DNA of 39,044 nt from Acidobacteriota bacterium. GTDB lineage: Bacteria > Acidobacteriota > Aminicenantia > Aminicenantales > Aminicenantaceae. The stretch covers positions 1 to 39,044 of the forward strand of contig JAHIPL010000254.1 of assembly GCA_018894615.1 (NCBI GenBank), written 5' to 3'. The notes beneath the pieces are model-generated. The model saw only the letters and a program-made list of their open reading frames with translations. It was not told the origin of the DNA and did not search any database. Positions within the stretch are counted from its first letter, which is position 1. Every line of letters starts with the position of its first letter. The translations under genes and the position numbers were made by a program. Shown here piece after piece: positions 8,063 through 15,804 of this stretch.

Positions 8063-8851
8063 ATGGAAGAAAAGAAAAAAGTCATCTTTGCCGGAGCCGC
8101 GGGCATCTGCCTGATCGGTCTTTTGGTCATTATTTATTTTCTGTTTTTAGCGGAGAAGCCCTCTGTCCCGCCCGTTGATCTGAGCGCACAGGATGCGCTG
8201 TCGGAAACCGTGGGCGGATCGGATGAGGGCGCTTTGAAGTCGGGCCCGGTCGAGCCGCTGGACATCAGGCTTGAGGGGAGTGATTCCGCCGTGAGGGATT
8301 TGATCAGGGGATTGTCCGCCGACCCGGTTTTTGCCCAGTGGATTCTCGGAAAGGATCTCATCCTCCGGTTCACGGCGGCGGTGGACAACATCGCTCAGGG
8401 CTCCAGTCCGCGGCCGCATATCGATTTTTTCAAGGTGGAAAAGGAATTTGCCGTCGAGTGGAAAAACGGAGCGGCCTCTATCGATCCCTCGAACTTCAGC
8501 CGCTACGATGTAGCGGTGGACGTGTTTTCATCCCTGGATGTGGAAGATGCCGCAATCCTTTTTAGACGGATGATGCCGGTGTTTCAGGAAGCCTACGCCG
8601 AGCTGGGATATCCCAACAAGGATTTTGAACAGACCCTTATGAAAGCCGTCGATGAACTGCTGAAGGTTCCCATTCCTCCCGATAAGGTTGAGGTCGAGCG
8701 CGATGTGATCACCTATACCTACAAGGATCCCGATCTGGAAAAATTGTCCGAAGCTCAGAAACATCTGCTGCGGATGGGACCTGACAACATCCGGATCATT
8801 CAGGCTAAACTGAAAAAACTGGCCGCGGCACTGTGGTCTATTGATAACTGA
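8063..8851 (+). CDS. DUF3014 family membrane-anchored protein
   Basis: This 262-residue protein has one N-terminal transmembrane helix (about residues 8-30) after a lysine-rich MEEKKK start, a flexible Ser/Gly-rich linker, and a soluble C-terminal domain. The domain features match the DUF3014 family: SADPVFAQWILGKDLILRF, SRYDVAVDVF and the late helix with YTYKDPDLEKLS. The family has no established function. The N-in topology places the domain in the periplasm. A GGGGAGAAGG ribosome site precedes the ATG, and the gene likely forms a two-gene unit with the DUF4097 gene. Confidence 0.75.
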   Translation: MEEKKKVIFAGAAGICLIGLLVIIYFLFLAEKPSVPPVDLSAQDALSETVGGSDEGALKSGPVEPLDIRLEGSDSAVRDLIRGLSADPVFAQWILGKDLILRFTAAVDNIAQGSSPRPHIDFFKVEKEFAVEWKNGAASIDPSNFSRYDVAVDVFSSLDVEDAAILFRRMMPVFQEAYAELGYPNKDFEQTLMKAVDELLKVPIPPDKVEVERDVITYTYKDPDLEKLSEAQKHLLRMGPDNIRIIQAKLKKLAAALWSIDN

Positions 8852-8870
8852 CCCCTATTAGCCTCTCTCT

Positions 8871-9854
8871 TCAGTCCCAGTCAAAAGGGTCGTTTTTTTC
8901 AAAATCGGGATTCCGGTGTTCTCCGTTCCGGAAGGGAAGGGGCTGCAGAAACAGGTTTTCAAATCCATGTTTTTCTGCGTGTCTGACGACCGCGAGATAT
9001 TCCTCCCCACTTATTCTCCGCTGAAAACCGTCGGGGGCTTTGAAACAGGGGACATACTGGCTCATGATGCTGAGCGGGACGGTGGTCGACAATCTGTCGG
9101 CGATCCAGTCCAGAATATGAAGGGAATCATCGACACAGCCGGGAAGGACGAGGTGCCGGATGATCAAACCTTTCAAGGCTGTTCCGTCCTCGGCGTATTC
9201 CACGCGAGGCTGTTGGCAGTACATTTCCTCAACGGCGGATGAGGCGTGGACAAAATAATCGGAAACACCGGTCAGCCGTGAGGAGAGGGCACCGGAAAAA
9301 AATTTAATGTCGGGAAGATAGATGTCCACAATGCCTTCCAGCCGCCGCACCACTGGGGCGAGCTCATATCCGTTGGAGTTGTAGACGATAGGAAGGCGCA
9401 GCCCCCGCCGGACAGCTTCCTCCAATCCTCTGAGAAGCCCGATAAGAGCATGGGTGGGGGAGACCCAGTTGATGTTGAGGGCGCCCAAGTTCCGTAGATC
9501 GAGCATGGCCCCGGCCAGATTTTCCGTAGATGTGGGGGAATGGGCGACATTCCAACTGATCTGATAATTCTGACAGAAGCGGCATTTCAGGTTGCATCCG
9601 GAAACGAACAGCGTACCTGAACCGCTCCTGTTTCCTCCCGACTCGGCACTGCAGTCCTCGCATCCGCTCAACACGGGTTCCTCCCCGAAGTGAAGGAGAG
9701 CCCGGGAGAGGGATAACTCTCCGGCAGTGCCGCAAAATCCCCTCTCTTCGCGTATCCTGTCGACGCCGCAGTTCCTCGGACAGAGGCGGCAGTCCCGCAG
9801 ATGGGAGGAGAGAGATGAGAGGGCCTTTTTGATCAGGCCCGCTTTTGTGTTCAT
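8871..9854 (-). CDS. Radical SAM protein of the PflX type (pyruvate formate-lyase activase homologue, COG1313)
   Basis: This 327-residue protein has the radical-SAM motif CNLKCRFCQNYQ (C87, C91, C94), which binds a [4Fe-4S] cluster and S-adenosylmethionine. A Cys-rich N-terminus (CRLCPRNCG, then GFCG, and CEDC) precedes it; CxxCxxxC plus GFCG is typical of the PflX/COG1313 group, whose targets are not established. There is no pyruvate formate-lyase nearby, so a glycyl-radical partner is only a guess. The ATG is 6 bp downstream of the YqaA stop, so it is likely the last gene of the surE-yqaA unit. Confidence 0.82.
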   Translation of the reverse strand: MNTKAGLIKKALSSLSSHLRDCRLCPRNCGVDRIREERGFCGTAGELSLSRALLHFGEEPVLSGCEDCSAESGGNRSGSGTLFVSGCNLKCRFCQNYQISWNVAHSPTSTENLAGAMLDLRNLGALNINWVSPTHALIGLLRGLEEAVRRGLRLPIVYNSNGYELAPVVRRLEGIVDIYLPDIKFFSGALSSRLTGVSDYFVHASSAVEEMYCQQPRVEYAEDGTALKGLIIRHLVLPGCVDDSLHILDWIADRLSTTVPLSIMSQYVPCFKAPDGFQRRISGEEYLAVVRHAEKHGFENLFLQPLPFRNGEHRNPDFEKNDPFDWD

Positions 9855-9860
9855 TTCCGA

Positions 9861-10454
9861 TCAAAATATGTATTTGATCACCAGGAATCCGCCGACCAGA
9901 AGAATCATGAAGGCGATGGCCACCCAGTTGAAATACTTTTCGATGAATGTTCGGATGGTCGGACCGAACTTGCGAAAGAGAGCGGCCACAACAAAAAACC
10001 GCAGGGATCGGCTGAGGGCCGAGGCGAGAAGAAACAGCGGGAAATTCATTTTGAACACACCGGAGGCGATAGTGAAAATCTTGTAGGGGATGGGAGTGAA
10101 TCCGGCGGTGAAAACATACCAGAATCCGAACTGGTCGAAGTTCTGTATGACCGTCTGGAACACCTCGGGGGTGAAACCGGGGATGTATTTATAGAAAAAA
10201 ACATCGACGGTGGGCCACAGACCGAAACCGATCAGATAACCGAGCGCACCGCCGAGGACCGAGGCCGTGGACGTGATGAAGGCGAACTTCCATGATTTTT
10301 TGATGGCGCCGAGACAGAGGGCGATCAGAAGCGGGTCGGGAGGAATGGGGAAAAAGGAACTTTCGGCCAGAGCAAGAAAAAAGAGAGCCAGGGGCCCGTA
10401 AGGGGTTTCCGCCCAGTGAAGCACCCAGTCATACAGTTTTCGTAAAAATTTCAT
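9861..10454 (-). CDS. YqaA-family (DedA/VTT) membrane protein
   Basis: This 197-residue inner-membrane protein has about five hydrophobic helices. ESSFFPIPPDPLLIAL near the N-terminus and FTPIPYKIFTIASG in the second half are the paired re-entrant proline-containing motifs of the VTT/SNARE-associated superfamily, and they match the YqaA branch. DedA relatives are linked to lipid scrambling and envelope integrity; YqaA itself has no defined role. The start lies inside the surE 3' end, with a 26-bp overlap, so translation is probably coupled. Confidence 0.85.
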   Translation of the reverse strand: MKFLRKLYDWVLHWAETPYGPLALFFLALAESSFFPIPPDPLLIALCLGAIKKSWKFAFITSTASVLGGALGYLIGFGLWPTVDVFFYKYIPGFTPEVFQTVIQNFDQFGFWYVFTAGFTPIPYKIFTIASGVFKMNFPLFLLASALSRSLRFFVVAALFRKFGPTIRTFIEKYFNWVAIAFMILLVGGFLVIKYIF

Positions 10455-11232
10455 CGTTGTTCATTTCCAAAAGATTTTTAAATACCGGCGATTCAAGAGC
10501 GGTGCCGTCCGTCAGGTTGCGGTGTACGGGCGTGACGGTGATCCAGCCCTGTTTGATAAGACGGACATCGGTCCCCTCTCCTCCGACGGCCTGGGGCGTT
10601 CCTGTTCCGATCCAGTAATAGGTCCTGTTGCGCGGGTCTTTCTTGACGAGGATTTCGGGATTATATCGCTTCTCTCCCAGGGCGGCGAGTCGAATACCTC
10701 TGATGGGAGGGGGGGGGATATTGATGTTGACGGTGACGCCTTCGGGAAGCCCGCCGGCCAGTATGCGGCCGGCCAGGAGGGAAGAGAACCGGGACGCAAA
10801 ATCGAAGTCGAATGTCCCTTCACCGTTATGCATGAGGGAAAGGGCGACCGACGGGATGCCGAGGAAGGTCCCCTGGCGGGCGCCGCCCATGGTGCCGGAA
10901 TAGGAGATATCCTGCTGCCCCAGGTTGGGTCCCGGATTGATACCCGAGAGAAGAAGATCGGGTTTTCGGGGCAGCAGTTTCTGCACGGCCATGTAGACGC
11001 AGTCGACGGGAGTGCCGCTCACGGCAAACACCCGATCCTCGATGTGTTTGACCCGGAGAGGGGAGTGCAGCGTCAGGGCCATGGACGTGGCGCTCTGTTC
11101 CCTGTCCGGAGCCACGATGTACGTTTCCGCCTCAGGTGTGAGGGAATGAAACAGGCGCTGTATTCCTTCCGCAAAAAAGCCGTCATCGTTGGTTAGCAGG
11201 ATAAGCGGCCGCATTGTCAGGTTCGAGGTCAT
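10429..11232 (-). CDS. surE: 5'/3'-nucleotidase SurE
   Basis: This cytosolic, metal-dependent nucleoside monophosphate phosphatase has 267 residues. RPLILLTNDDGFFAEGI is the N-terminal DD metal site, SGTPVDCVYMA and LLSGINPGPN the active-site loops, and YSGTMGGARQ the phosphate-binding segment. The ATG at 11232 is chosen because GGAG lies 4 nt upstream. The open frame continues much further upstream but runs through the tRNA gene, so that extension is not real. Gene order MerR-like, tRNA-Pro, surE is one I associate with deltaproteobacteria and relatives. Confidence 0.93.
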   Translation of the reverse strand: MTSNLTMRPLILLTNDDGFFAEGIQRLFHSLTPEAETYIVAPDREQSATSMALTLHSPLRVKHIEDRVFAVSGTPVDCVYMAVQKLLPRKPDLLLSGINPGPNLGQQDISYSGTMGGARQGTFLGIPSVALSLMHNGEGTFDFDFASRFSSLLAGRILAGGLPEGVTVNINIPPPPIRGIRLAALGEKRYNPEILVKKDPRNRTYYWIGTGTPQAVGGEGTDVRLIKQGWITVTPVHRNLTDGTALESPVFKNLLEMNNDEIFTKTV

Positions 11233-11293
11233 GATGCTCCAGTCTCCGTTCCCGTGATCCGGGTTTGCCCCAAGTGGGCGCCGGTAAAAACGG

Positions 11294-11322
11294 ATTGTAC
11301 CATCCCGGTAGGGGAAATGAAA
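11294..11322 (-). promoter_or_regulatory. Possible surE promoter
   Basis: TACAAT (11299-11294, minus) with a weak TTTCAT 17 nt upstream lies about 60 bp before surE. A separate promoter is expected because a terminator follows the tRNA gene. Confidence 0.35.
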
Positions 11323-11324
11323 CA

Positions 11325-11354
11325 TGAATTCTACGGCCGTGAATTCTACGGCCG
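11325..11354. repeat. Tandem 15-bp direct repeat
   Basis: TGAATTCTACGGCCG occurs twice in direct succession (11325-11339 and 11340-11354), between the tRNA terminator and the proposed surE promoter. It could be a simple duplication or a regulator site. Confidence 0.8.
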
Positions 11355-11388
11355 GATGAGCCGGATCGCGTTGCCCAACGCCATTTCC

Positions 11389-11408
11389 AAAAAACCGCTG
11401 AAGGCGGC
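11389..11408 (-). terminator. Short terminator downstream of tRNA-Pro
   Basis: On the minus strand CCGC-CTTCA-GCGG, extended by one G-U pair, is followed by six T. The stem is short but it sits 25 nt after the tRNA end and before surE. A T7 run also follows the tRNA CCA directly. Confidence 0.5.
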
Positions 11409-11432
11409 AGGGGGTCTGAAAAGTGAAAAAAA

Positions 11433-11509
11433 TGGTCGGGACGGGCGGATTTGAACCGCCGACCCCACGCACCCCAAGCGTGTGCGCTACCAGGCTGCGC
11501 CACGTCCCG
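11433..11509 (-). tRNA. tRNA-Pro (anticodon GGG), CCA encoded
   Basis: The minus strand folds as a full cloverleaf. The acceptor stem is CGGGACG/CGTCCCG, the D arm GCGC-AGCCTGGTA-GCGC, and the anticodon stem CACGC/GCGTG with loop TTGGGGT (anticodon GGG, reading CCC and CCU). The T arm is GGCGG-TTCAAAT-CCGCC, the discriminator is A, and the terminal CCA is encoded. Length is 77 nt. A strong promoter lies upstream and a T tract downstream. Confidence 0.97.
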
Positions 11510-11524
11510 ACTGGAATGCCCTCT

Positions 11525-11552
11525 ATTATAGCAGAGACGATCAAATTTACAA
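11525..11552 (-). promoter_or_regulatory. tRNA-Pro promoter
   Basis: On the minus strand TTGTAA (11552-11547), 16 nt and TATAAT (11530-11525) lie 15 bp before the tRNA 5' end. This is the expected layout for a stable RNA promoter. Confidence 0.75.
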
Positions 11553-11608
11553 CTCATACTTGCAGACAGGTTTCGCGGCTTCACAGGGGGACTGGAAGGG
11601 TGGGCCGG

Positions 11609-11959
11609 CTATTTCTTCAGCAGGAAGGAGAGGTCCTTCAACTGCTCCCGGATGCGGAACAGAACCTGTTTCAGAAGGTCGGGATGAGTGGGTTCCGAGG
11701 GAATGATTCCGAATTCTTCCTCGATCGTTCGTTTGGCACCGCCCAGGGTGTAGTCGTGTGTGTCGATCAGTTCCTTCATGCGGACCAGGATGTCACAGTC
11801 CTTTTTCCTGAAGATTTTTTCGCCGCCCGAAGTCTGTCCGGACTGAAGAAAATAAAAAGCCGTTTCCCATTGTTCGATCCGCTCCGCTTCAAGGCCTGTT
11901 ATCCGGCAGACTTCCTCGAAGCTGTAGATCAATTTGGTGGTTGCAGTTTTAGCCTTCAT
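11609..11959 (-). CDS. MerR-like transcriptional regulator
   Basis: This 116-residue protein begins with a MerR winged-helix-like region: YSFEEVCRITGLEAERIEQWE, then KIFRKKDCDILVRMKEL as the wing and second helix-turn-helix. It ends in a short coiled-coil helix (REQLKDLSFLLKK). There is no effector domain and no Cys cluster, so it belongs to the short MerR-like proteins often found near IHF and tRNA-Pro genes. Target genes are unknown. No ihf gene is adjacent; RarA lies on the other side, divergently. The ATG has only a weak AAAGGG site. Confidence 0.75.
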   Translation of the reverse strand: MKAKTATTKLIYSFEEVCRITGLEAERIEQWETAFYFLQSGQTSGGEKIFRKKDCDILVRMKELIDTHDYTLGGAKRTIEEEFGIIPSEPTHPDLLKQVLFRIREQLKDLSFLLKK

Positions 11960-11980
11960 GCCCTTTCGGAATCCCTTCGT

Positions 11981-12009
11981 ACATTATCAGGATTTTTATG
12001 AGTCGTCAA
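11981..12009 (-). promoter_or_regulatory. Promoter of the MerR-like gene
   Basis: On the minus strand TTGACG (12009-12004), 17 nt and TAATGT (11986-11981) lie 22 bp before the start codon. The leader would be short (~15 nt). Confidence 0.55.
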
Positions 12010-12090
12010 TACAAAGCTCCCTCAAACAGGACTCCGCAGTGCGATCTTTCGAAGTGACGAATCCTCTGAAACAAAAGTATCCTGATTTGA

Positions 12091-12096
12091 TATAAT
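12091..12096 (+). promoter_or_regulatory. -10 box placing transcription start at the rarA ATG
   Basis: TATAAT is followed by exactly 7 nt and then ATG (12104). No Shine-Dalgarno sequence is present, and no strong -35 hexamer can be read. The layout suggests a leaderless mRNA. Confidence 0.5.
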
Positions 12097-12103
12097 AATG
12101 CTT

Positions 12104-13429
12104 ATGAGCCCGCCGCGAAAGACCGAAAGGGAATACACGCCTCTGGCCGAACGGATGCGTCCCAAAACCCTGGAGCGTTTCTACGGCCAGGAGCATCTGA
12201 TCGGTGAGGGGAAAATTCTGACTCGACTCATCGCCTCCGATCATCTTGTTTCCATCCTTTTCTGGGGGCCTCCGGGTTCGGGAAAAACCACTCTGGGATA
12301 TATCCTGGCCGACCGGTTCGATCTGCCCTGCCTCTTTTATTCCGCCGTCATCACCGGGATCAAGGAAATCAAGGAGGCCATGAACCGGGCCGAGCAGCAC
12401 AAGCAGCTCTACAGGCAGCCCACCATCATCTTCCTGGACGAGATTCACCGTTTCAACAAGGCCCAGCAGGGAGCCTTTCTACCCTATGTCGAGAGAGGGG
12501 ACATCGTTTTGTTCGGTTCGACGACGGAAAACCCGTCCTTTGAAGTCATCGCTCCGCTTCTGTCCCGGATGAAGGTCCTGAATCTGCAGCCGCTCTCGCG
12601 GGAAACGCTCGTTCGAATCCTCCGGGAATCGCTCTCGAACAAGGAGCACGGACTGGGTGAGGCCGGGCTGTCAGTGAATGACGATGTGCTGGGATTGATC
12701 ATCGACTATTCCAACGGGGACGCGCGGAGATCCCTGAATTCGCTGGAGATCGCGGCCAGTATGGCACCCGGAGAGAAGCTTACAAGAGACCATGTGGTGG
12801 AAGCCCTGCAGAAGAGAATTCTTCTCTATGACAAGTCAGGGGAGGAGCACTACAATCTCATCTCCGCCCTTCATAAAAGCCTCCGCAACAGCGATACGGA
12901 TGCTTCCCTTTACTGGCTGGCGCGGATGATCGTCGGCGGTGAGGATCCTCTCTATATCGTCCGCCGCCTCGTGCGTTTCGCCTCGGAGGATATCGGCCTG
13001 GCCGATCCTCAGGCCCTGACCATCGCCAATGCCGCCAGAGAGGCCTTTGAATTCATCGGATCGCCCGAAGGTGAACTGGCCCTGGCTCAGGCCGTTGTCT
13101 ATCTGGCCACCGCCCCGAAGAGCAACAGCCTTTACACCGCCTTCGGGGATGCCAAAAAAGATGTGGAGCGGTCTCCCTTTGAGCCGGTTCCCCTCCATCT
13201 TCGAAACGCAGTGACCGGCCTCATGAAGGAGACGGGATATGGAGCGGATTACCGCTATGCCCATGACTTTGACGAGCGGACGACGGACATGACGACCATG
13301 CCTGAAAATCTGGCCGGCCGGCGGTACTACAAACCCGGAACTCTCGGTTTCGAGAAGGAAATCAGAAAGCGAATGGACTGGTGGAGCGGTCGGAAGCGGA
13401 GCCGCAGGATGCCGGACATAGACAAATGA
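12104..13429 (+). CDS. rarA: Replication-associated recombination protein A (RarA/MgsA AAA+ ATPase)
   Basis: This 441-residue cytosolic clamp-loader-like ATPase acts at stalled replication forks. Walker A is GPPGSGKTT (K61) and Walker B is [10 protein letters not shown], followed by [11 protein letters not shown], a sensor segment characteristic of RarA. The C-terminal tetramerisation domain is present ([20 protein letters not shown], then [13 protein letters not shown] and YAHDF). Length matches the family. I prefer the ATG at 12104 over the in-frame ATG at 12098 because of the -10 box 7 nt upstream. It converges with a 54-residue minus-strand gene 14 bp beyond its stop. Confidence 0.95.
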   Translation: MSPPRKTEREYTPLAERMRPKTLERFYGQEHLIGEGKILTRLIASDHLVSILFWGPPGSGKTTLGYILADRFDLPCLFYSAVITGIKEIKEAMNRAEQHKQLYRQPTIIFLDEIHRFNKAQQGAFLPYVERGDIVLFGSTTENPSFEVIAPLLSRMKVLNLQPLSRETLVRILRESLSNKEHGLGEAGLSVNDDVLGLIIDYSNGDARRSLNSLEIAASMAPGEKLTRDHVVEALQKRILLYDKSGEEHYNLISALHKSLRNSDTDASLYWLARMIVGGEDPLYIVRRLVRFASEDIGLADPQALTIANAAREAFEFIGSPEGELALAQAVVYLATAPKSNSLYTAFGDAKKDVERSPFEPVPLHLRNAVTGLMKETGYGADYRYAHDFDERTTDMTTMPENLAGRRYYKPGTLGFEKEIRKRMDWWSGRKRSRRMPDIDK

Positions 13430-13443
13430 GCTGTAAAAGGGAT

Positions 13444-13608
13444 TTATTCTCCGTCGCTTTTGAGAAGTTCGTAGATTTCCCAGCTGATCTCATCGGCCAG
13501 GCAGCCGATGCATGATTTTTTGGTGGTGGCGATCTCCTCATCCAGAATTTTTTCCTTGATGATTTTTTTCACCCGTTTGCGAATTTTGTAGAGGAGAATA
13601 TAATTCAT
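13444..13608 (-). CDS. Small 54-residue protein with a CxxC motif
   Basis: The ATG at 13608 opens a 54-codon frame ending TAA at 13444. The N-terminal half is a basic amphipathic helix (YKIRKRVKKIIKEKIL). The C-terminal half has SCIGCLADEISWEIYELL, an acidic helix with one CxxC. Composition looks protein-like and the gene exactly fills the space after rarA. The ribosome site is weak (GGCGGC). I do not recognise the family; the Cys pair could bind a metal on dimerisation. Confidence 0.5.
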   Translation of the reverse strand: MNYILLYKIRKRVKKIIKEKILDEEIATTKKSCIGCLADEISWEIYELLKSDGE

Positions 13609-13699
13609 GAGAGCCGCCGATTTGGAATGATATCAGGTCGGTATAATCCTGTAAAGCGGGAGAGGACAGGAACGTATAGGAATTGCGGCACAAACATGG

Positions 13700-13705
13700 T
13701 AGAAT
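13700..13705 (+). promoter_or_regulatory. -10 box close to the PQQ-like lipoprotein start
   Basis: TAGAAT lies 12 nt before the ATG at 13718, with no clear Shine-Dalgarno sequence, giving a leader of about 5 nt. A second TATAAT at 13642-13647 is an alternative start giving a ~65-nt leader. Confidence 0.35.
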
Positions 13706-13717
13706 ACGGGACTTTCG

Positions 13718-15136
13718 ATGAAGCACATTAAAACCACCGCCGCCCTTTGCCTGGCCCTCTCTCTCTGCTCCTGCTCTCTTTTCAGGAAAAAGGCGGATTT
13801 CTATCCATCCGGTCCTGTTTTTCCCGTCACCGCAGCCGCTTCGGTCCCCTACAAGGGAGCGATCATTCCTCCTATGAGCATCGCAGGCGACATGATTTAT
13901 TTCGCCACGGATGCCGGCTATGTTTATAAGGTTTACATTCATGGTCACCGGTTCTATTTTGAAACGGCTTTGAGCAGTGCTCCGGTCGCTGCACCGGTCA
14001 TTCACGATTCCGGAGTCTTTCTAATCTGCCAGGATGGAATGATTGTCGCGCTGAATATAAATGGATCTCCTGTATGGAACATCACATCACCCGAGCTGCC
14101 TACCACACCTCTTGTATTTGGTCAGAGTCGTTTATGTTTTGGAACGGATAAAGGAGGCGTTTTTTCTGTCGAGTTGGATGGGACAATACAAAAATTGTGC
14201 AGTCTTCCTGCTGCGGTTTCATCCGTTCGACCTGATATTCGAAGTGAAGATCTATTTGCGGGATGTGTGGACGGCAAGATATATAGAATCAGTATGGATG
14301 GCCGGATTCAGCCCATCATTCAGGTCGAGGGAAAAATTATGAGCCACATGACCTTGGACGGCCGAAAGCTCTTTTTTTCTTCGGACACGGGATTAGTGTA
14401 TTGTTTAAACCTTGTTCGTATGAATATAGAATGGAAAATCGATGTTAGCAGTCGAATCGAAGTTCCGATGTATGTTACAAAGAAACATTTATTTGTTCTG
14501 AGCTGGAATGGCATCCTTTATAAAATCCATAAGAGATCCGGTTCTATCGGTTGGTGGAGAGCCGTCCCCTCCCGCTCGGTGTACAGCCTTGCGGTGATCG
14601 AGGATCGTATAATCGTCTCCTCCATGTCCCCATCTCTTGTTTGTTTTGAAATCGATACGGGACGTCAGCTCGGAATCTATACTGGGAAAAATGAATTTCG
14701 TTCTAATCCTGCGTGGGTGGCTCCTTATCTCCTCGGGCACATGTACGACCGTAAAGAGAATCAGGGAGAAATCTTGTTGCTGAAAAAATACGTCGATGTT
14801 GTTTTGGCAGCATCTAAAACACCGCCTCAGATGCCAAATGAAGAGATTGTAATCACAGTAACGGCTTTTGGATATTATAAGCCGGAGTATGCTTTCTCGT
14901 TCATAAAAGATGATAAGGAGGAATCCGCTCTAAATCCTCCGGACGAGAATACCTGGACATGGTACCCGAGCGAAGCGGGTGTCTACACTCTGAAGGTGAT
15001 TGTTTCCGATGTGAAATTTAAACTTGAAAAAAGAATGGTTTTCACCATAAAAGAAAAATTGTTGAATGAACAAGAAACGATTATTTGTATGAAGGTGTTA
15101 AAAGTGCTGGTAAAAATGAAATGGATTTTTAGATAA
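13718..15136 (+). CDS. Lipoprotein with PQQ-like beta-propeller repeats
   Basis: This 472-residue protein has a lipoprotein signal peptide ending LALSLCSC and then about seven repeats of the PQQ/quinoprotein-like kind, such as DMIYFATDAGYVYKVYIHG, KLFFSSDTGLVYCLNL and RIIVSSMSPSLVCFEID. The C-terminal ~90 residues form an Ig-like strand domain (PSEAGVYTLKVIVSDVKF). The fold suggests a BamB-like or ligand-binding envelope role, not a quinoprotein enzyme; no catalytic residues are visible. From about 14100 the DNA becomes markedly AT-richer than its neighbours, and the last 25 residues look unlike a normal domain end, so the 3' part may be of different origin or shifted. Confidence 0.7.
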   Translation: MKHIKTTAALCLALSLCSCSLFRKKADFYPSGPVFPVTAAASVPYKGAIIPPMSIAGDMIYFATDAGYVYKVYIHGHRFYFETALSSAPVAAPVIHDSGVFLICQDGMIVALNINGSPVWNITSPELPTTPLVFGQSRLCFGTDKGGVFSVELDGTIQKLCSLPAAVSSVRPDIRSEDLFAGCVDGKIYRISMDGRIQPIIQVEGKIMSHMTLDGRKLFFSSDTGLVYCLNLVRMNIEWKIDVSSRIEVPMYVTKKHLFVLSWNGILYKIHKRSGSIGWWRAVPSRSVYSLAVIEDRIIVSSMSPSLVCFEIDTGRQLGIYTGKNEFRSNPAWVAPYLLGHMYDRKENQGEILLLKKYVDVVLAASKTPPQMPNEEIVITVTAFGYYKPEYAFSFIKDDKEESALNPPDENTWTWYPSEAGVYTLKVIVSDVKFKLEKRMVFTIKEKLLNEQETIICMKVLKVLVKMKWIFR

Positions 15137-15153
15137 AGAAAACAGGAAAAATC

Positions 15154-15702
15154 ATGATGAACCGTGAGAACGCACTGGCCCTGGTCAAACAGCATCTGAA
15201 AAACAAAAATCTGGTCAAGCATTCCCTTGCCGTGGAGGCCTGCATGAGAGCCATGGCCCGAAAGCTTGGACATGATGAGGAAAGCTGGGGACTCGCAGGG
15301 ATTCTGCATGACCTGGATTATGAAGTGACGGAAAAAAGTCCCGAGCTTCACACTCGGGAAACGGTCAAAATCCTTAGGGAACTCCAAGTCTCCGAAGACA
15401 TCATTCGAACCATCGAGGCGCATGCCGGAATGGTCGCCTGTCAGTCGGAGATGGAGTATTCCATCTATTCCATCGACCCTCTGACCGGATTGATCATCGC
15501 CGCCACCCTGATGCATCCACTCCGGAAAATCAATGAGGTCGATGTGGACTTCATCAGCCGCAGATACAAGGAAAAAAGTTTCGCCCGCGGCGCCCGCCGT
15601 GAAGACATCGAACAGATCAGTCAAATCGGGCTGGAACTGGACGAGTTTATCGATATCTGCCTCAAAGCGATGCAGGGGATTCACAAGGAGTTGGGGCTCT
15701 GA
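15154..15702 (+). CDS. HD-domain (HDIG-type) metal-dependent phosphohydrolase
   Basis: This 182-residue cytosolic protein has the metal ligands of the HD superfamily: H23 in VKHSLAVE, H52-D53 in AGILHDLDYE, and a further His in EAHAGM. The protein matches the short HDIG type annotated in many anaerobes; the substrate (a nucleotide or phosphoester) is unknown. AGGA precedes a double ATG at 15154/15157. It follows the PQQ-like gene by 17 bp and may share its transcript. Confidence 0.78.
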   Translation: MMNRENALALVKQHLKNKNLVKHSLAVEACMRAMARKLGHDEESWGLAGILHDLDYEVTEKSPELHTRETVKILRELQVSEDIIRTIEAHAGMVACQSEMEYSIYSIDPLTGLIIAATLMHPLRKINEVDVDFISRRYKEKSFARGARREDIEQISQIGLELDEFIDICLKAMQGIHKELGL

Positions 15703-15741
15703 TAATTGAAATAAGAAGATGAATTTGATCCGGCGTTTATG

Positions 15742-15803
15742 TATAATAATGCTTCAATAAATATTTTTGAATAATCTGATTAATATCAAGAGGAGGATCG
15801 ATC
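15742..15803 (+). promoter_or_regulatory. -10 box and ribosome site of the pruA-type gene
   Basis: TATAAT is at 15742-15747 in an AT-rich stretch. AGAGGAGGATC (about 15790-15800) is the ribosome site of the ATG at 15805. TTGATC is 11 nt before the -10, too close for a normal -35. Confidence 0.45.
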
Positions 15804-15804
15804 T

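Noticed and set aside
11233-11544. N-terminal extension of the surE open frame
   Set aside because: It runs through the tRNA-Pro gene and a terminator; SurE begins at 11232 with a ribosome site.
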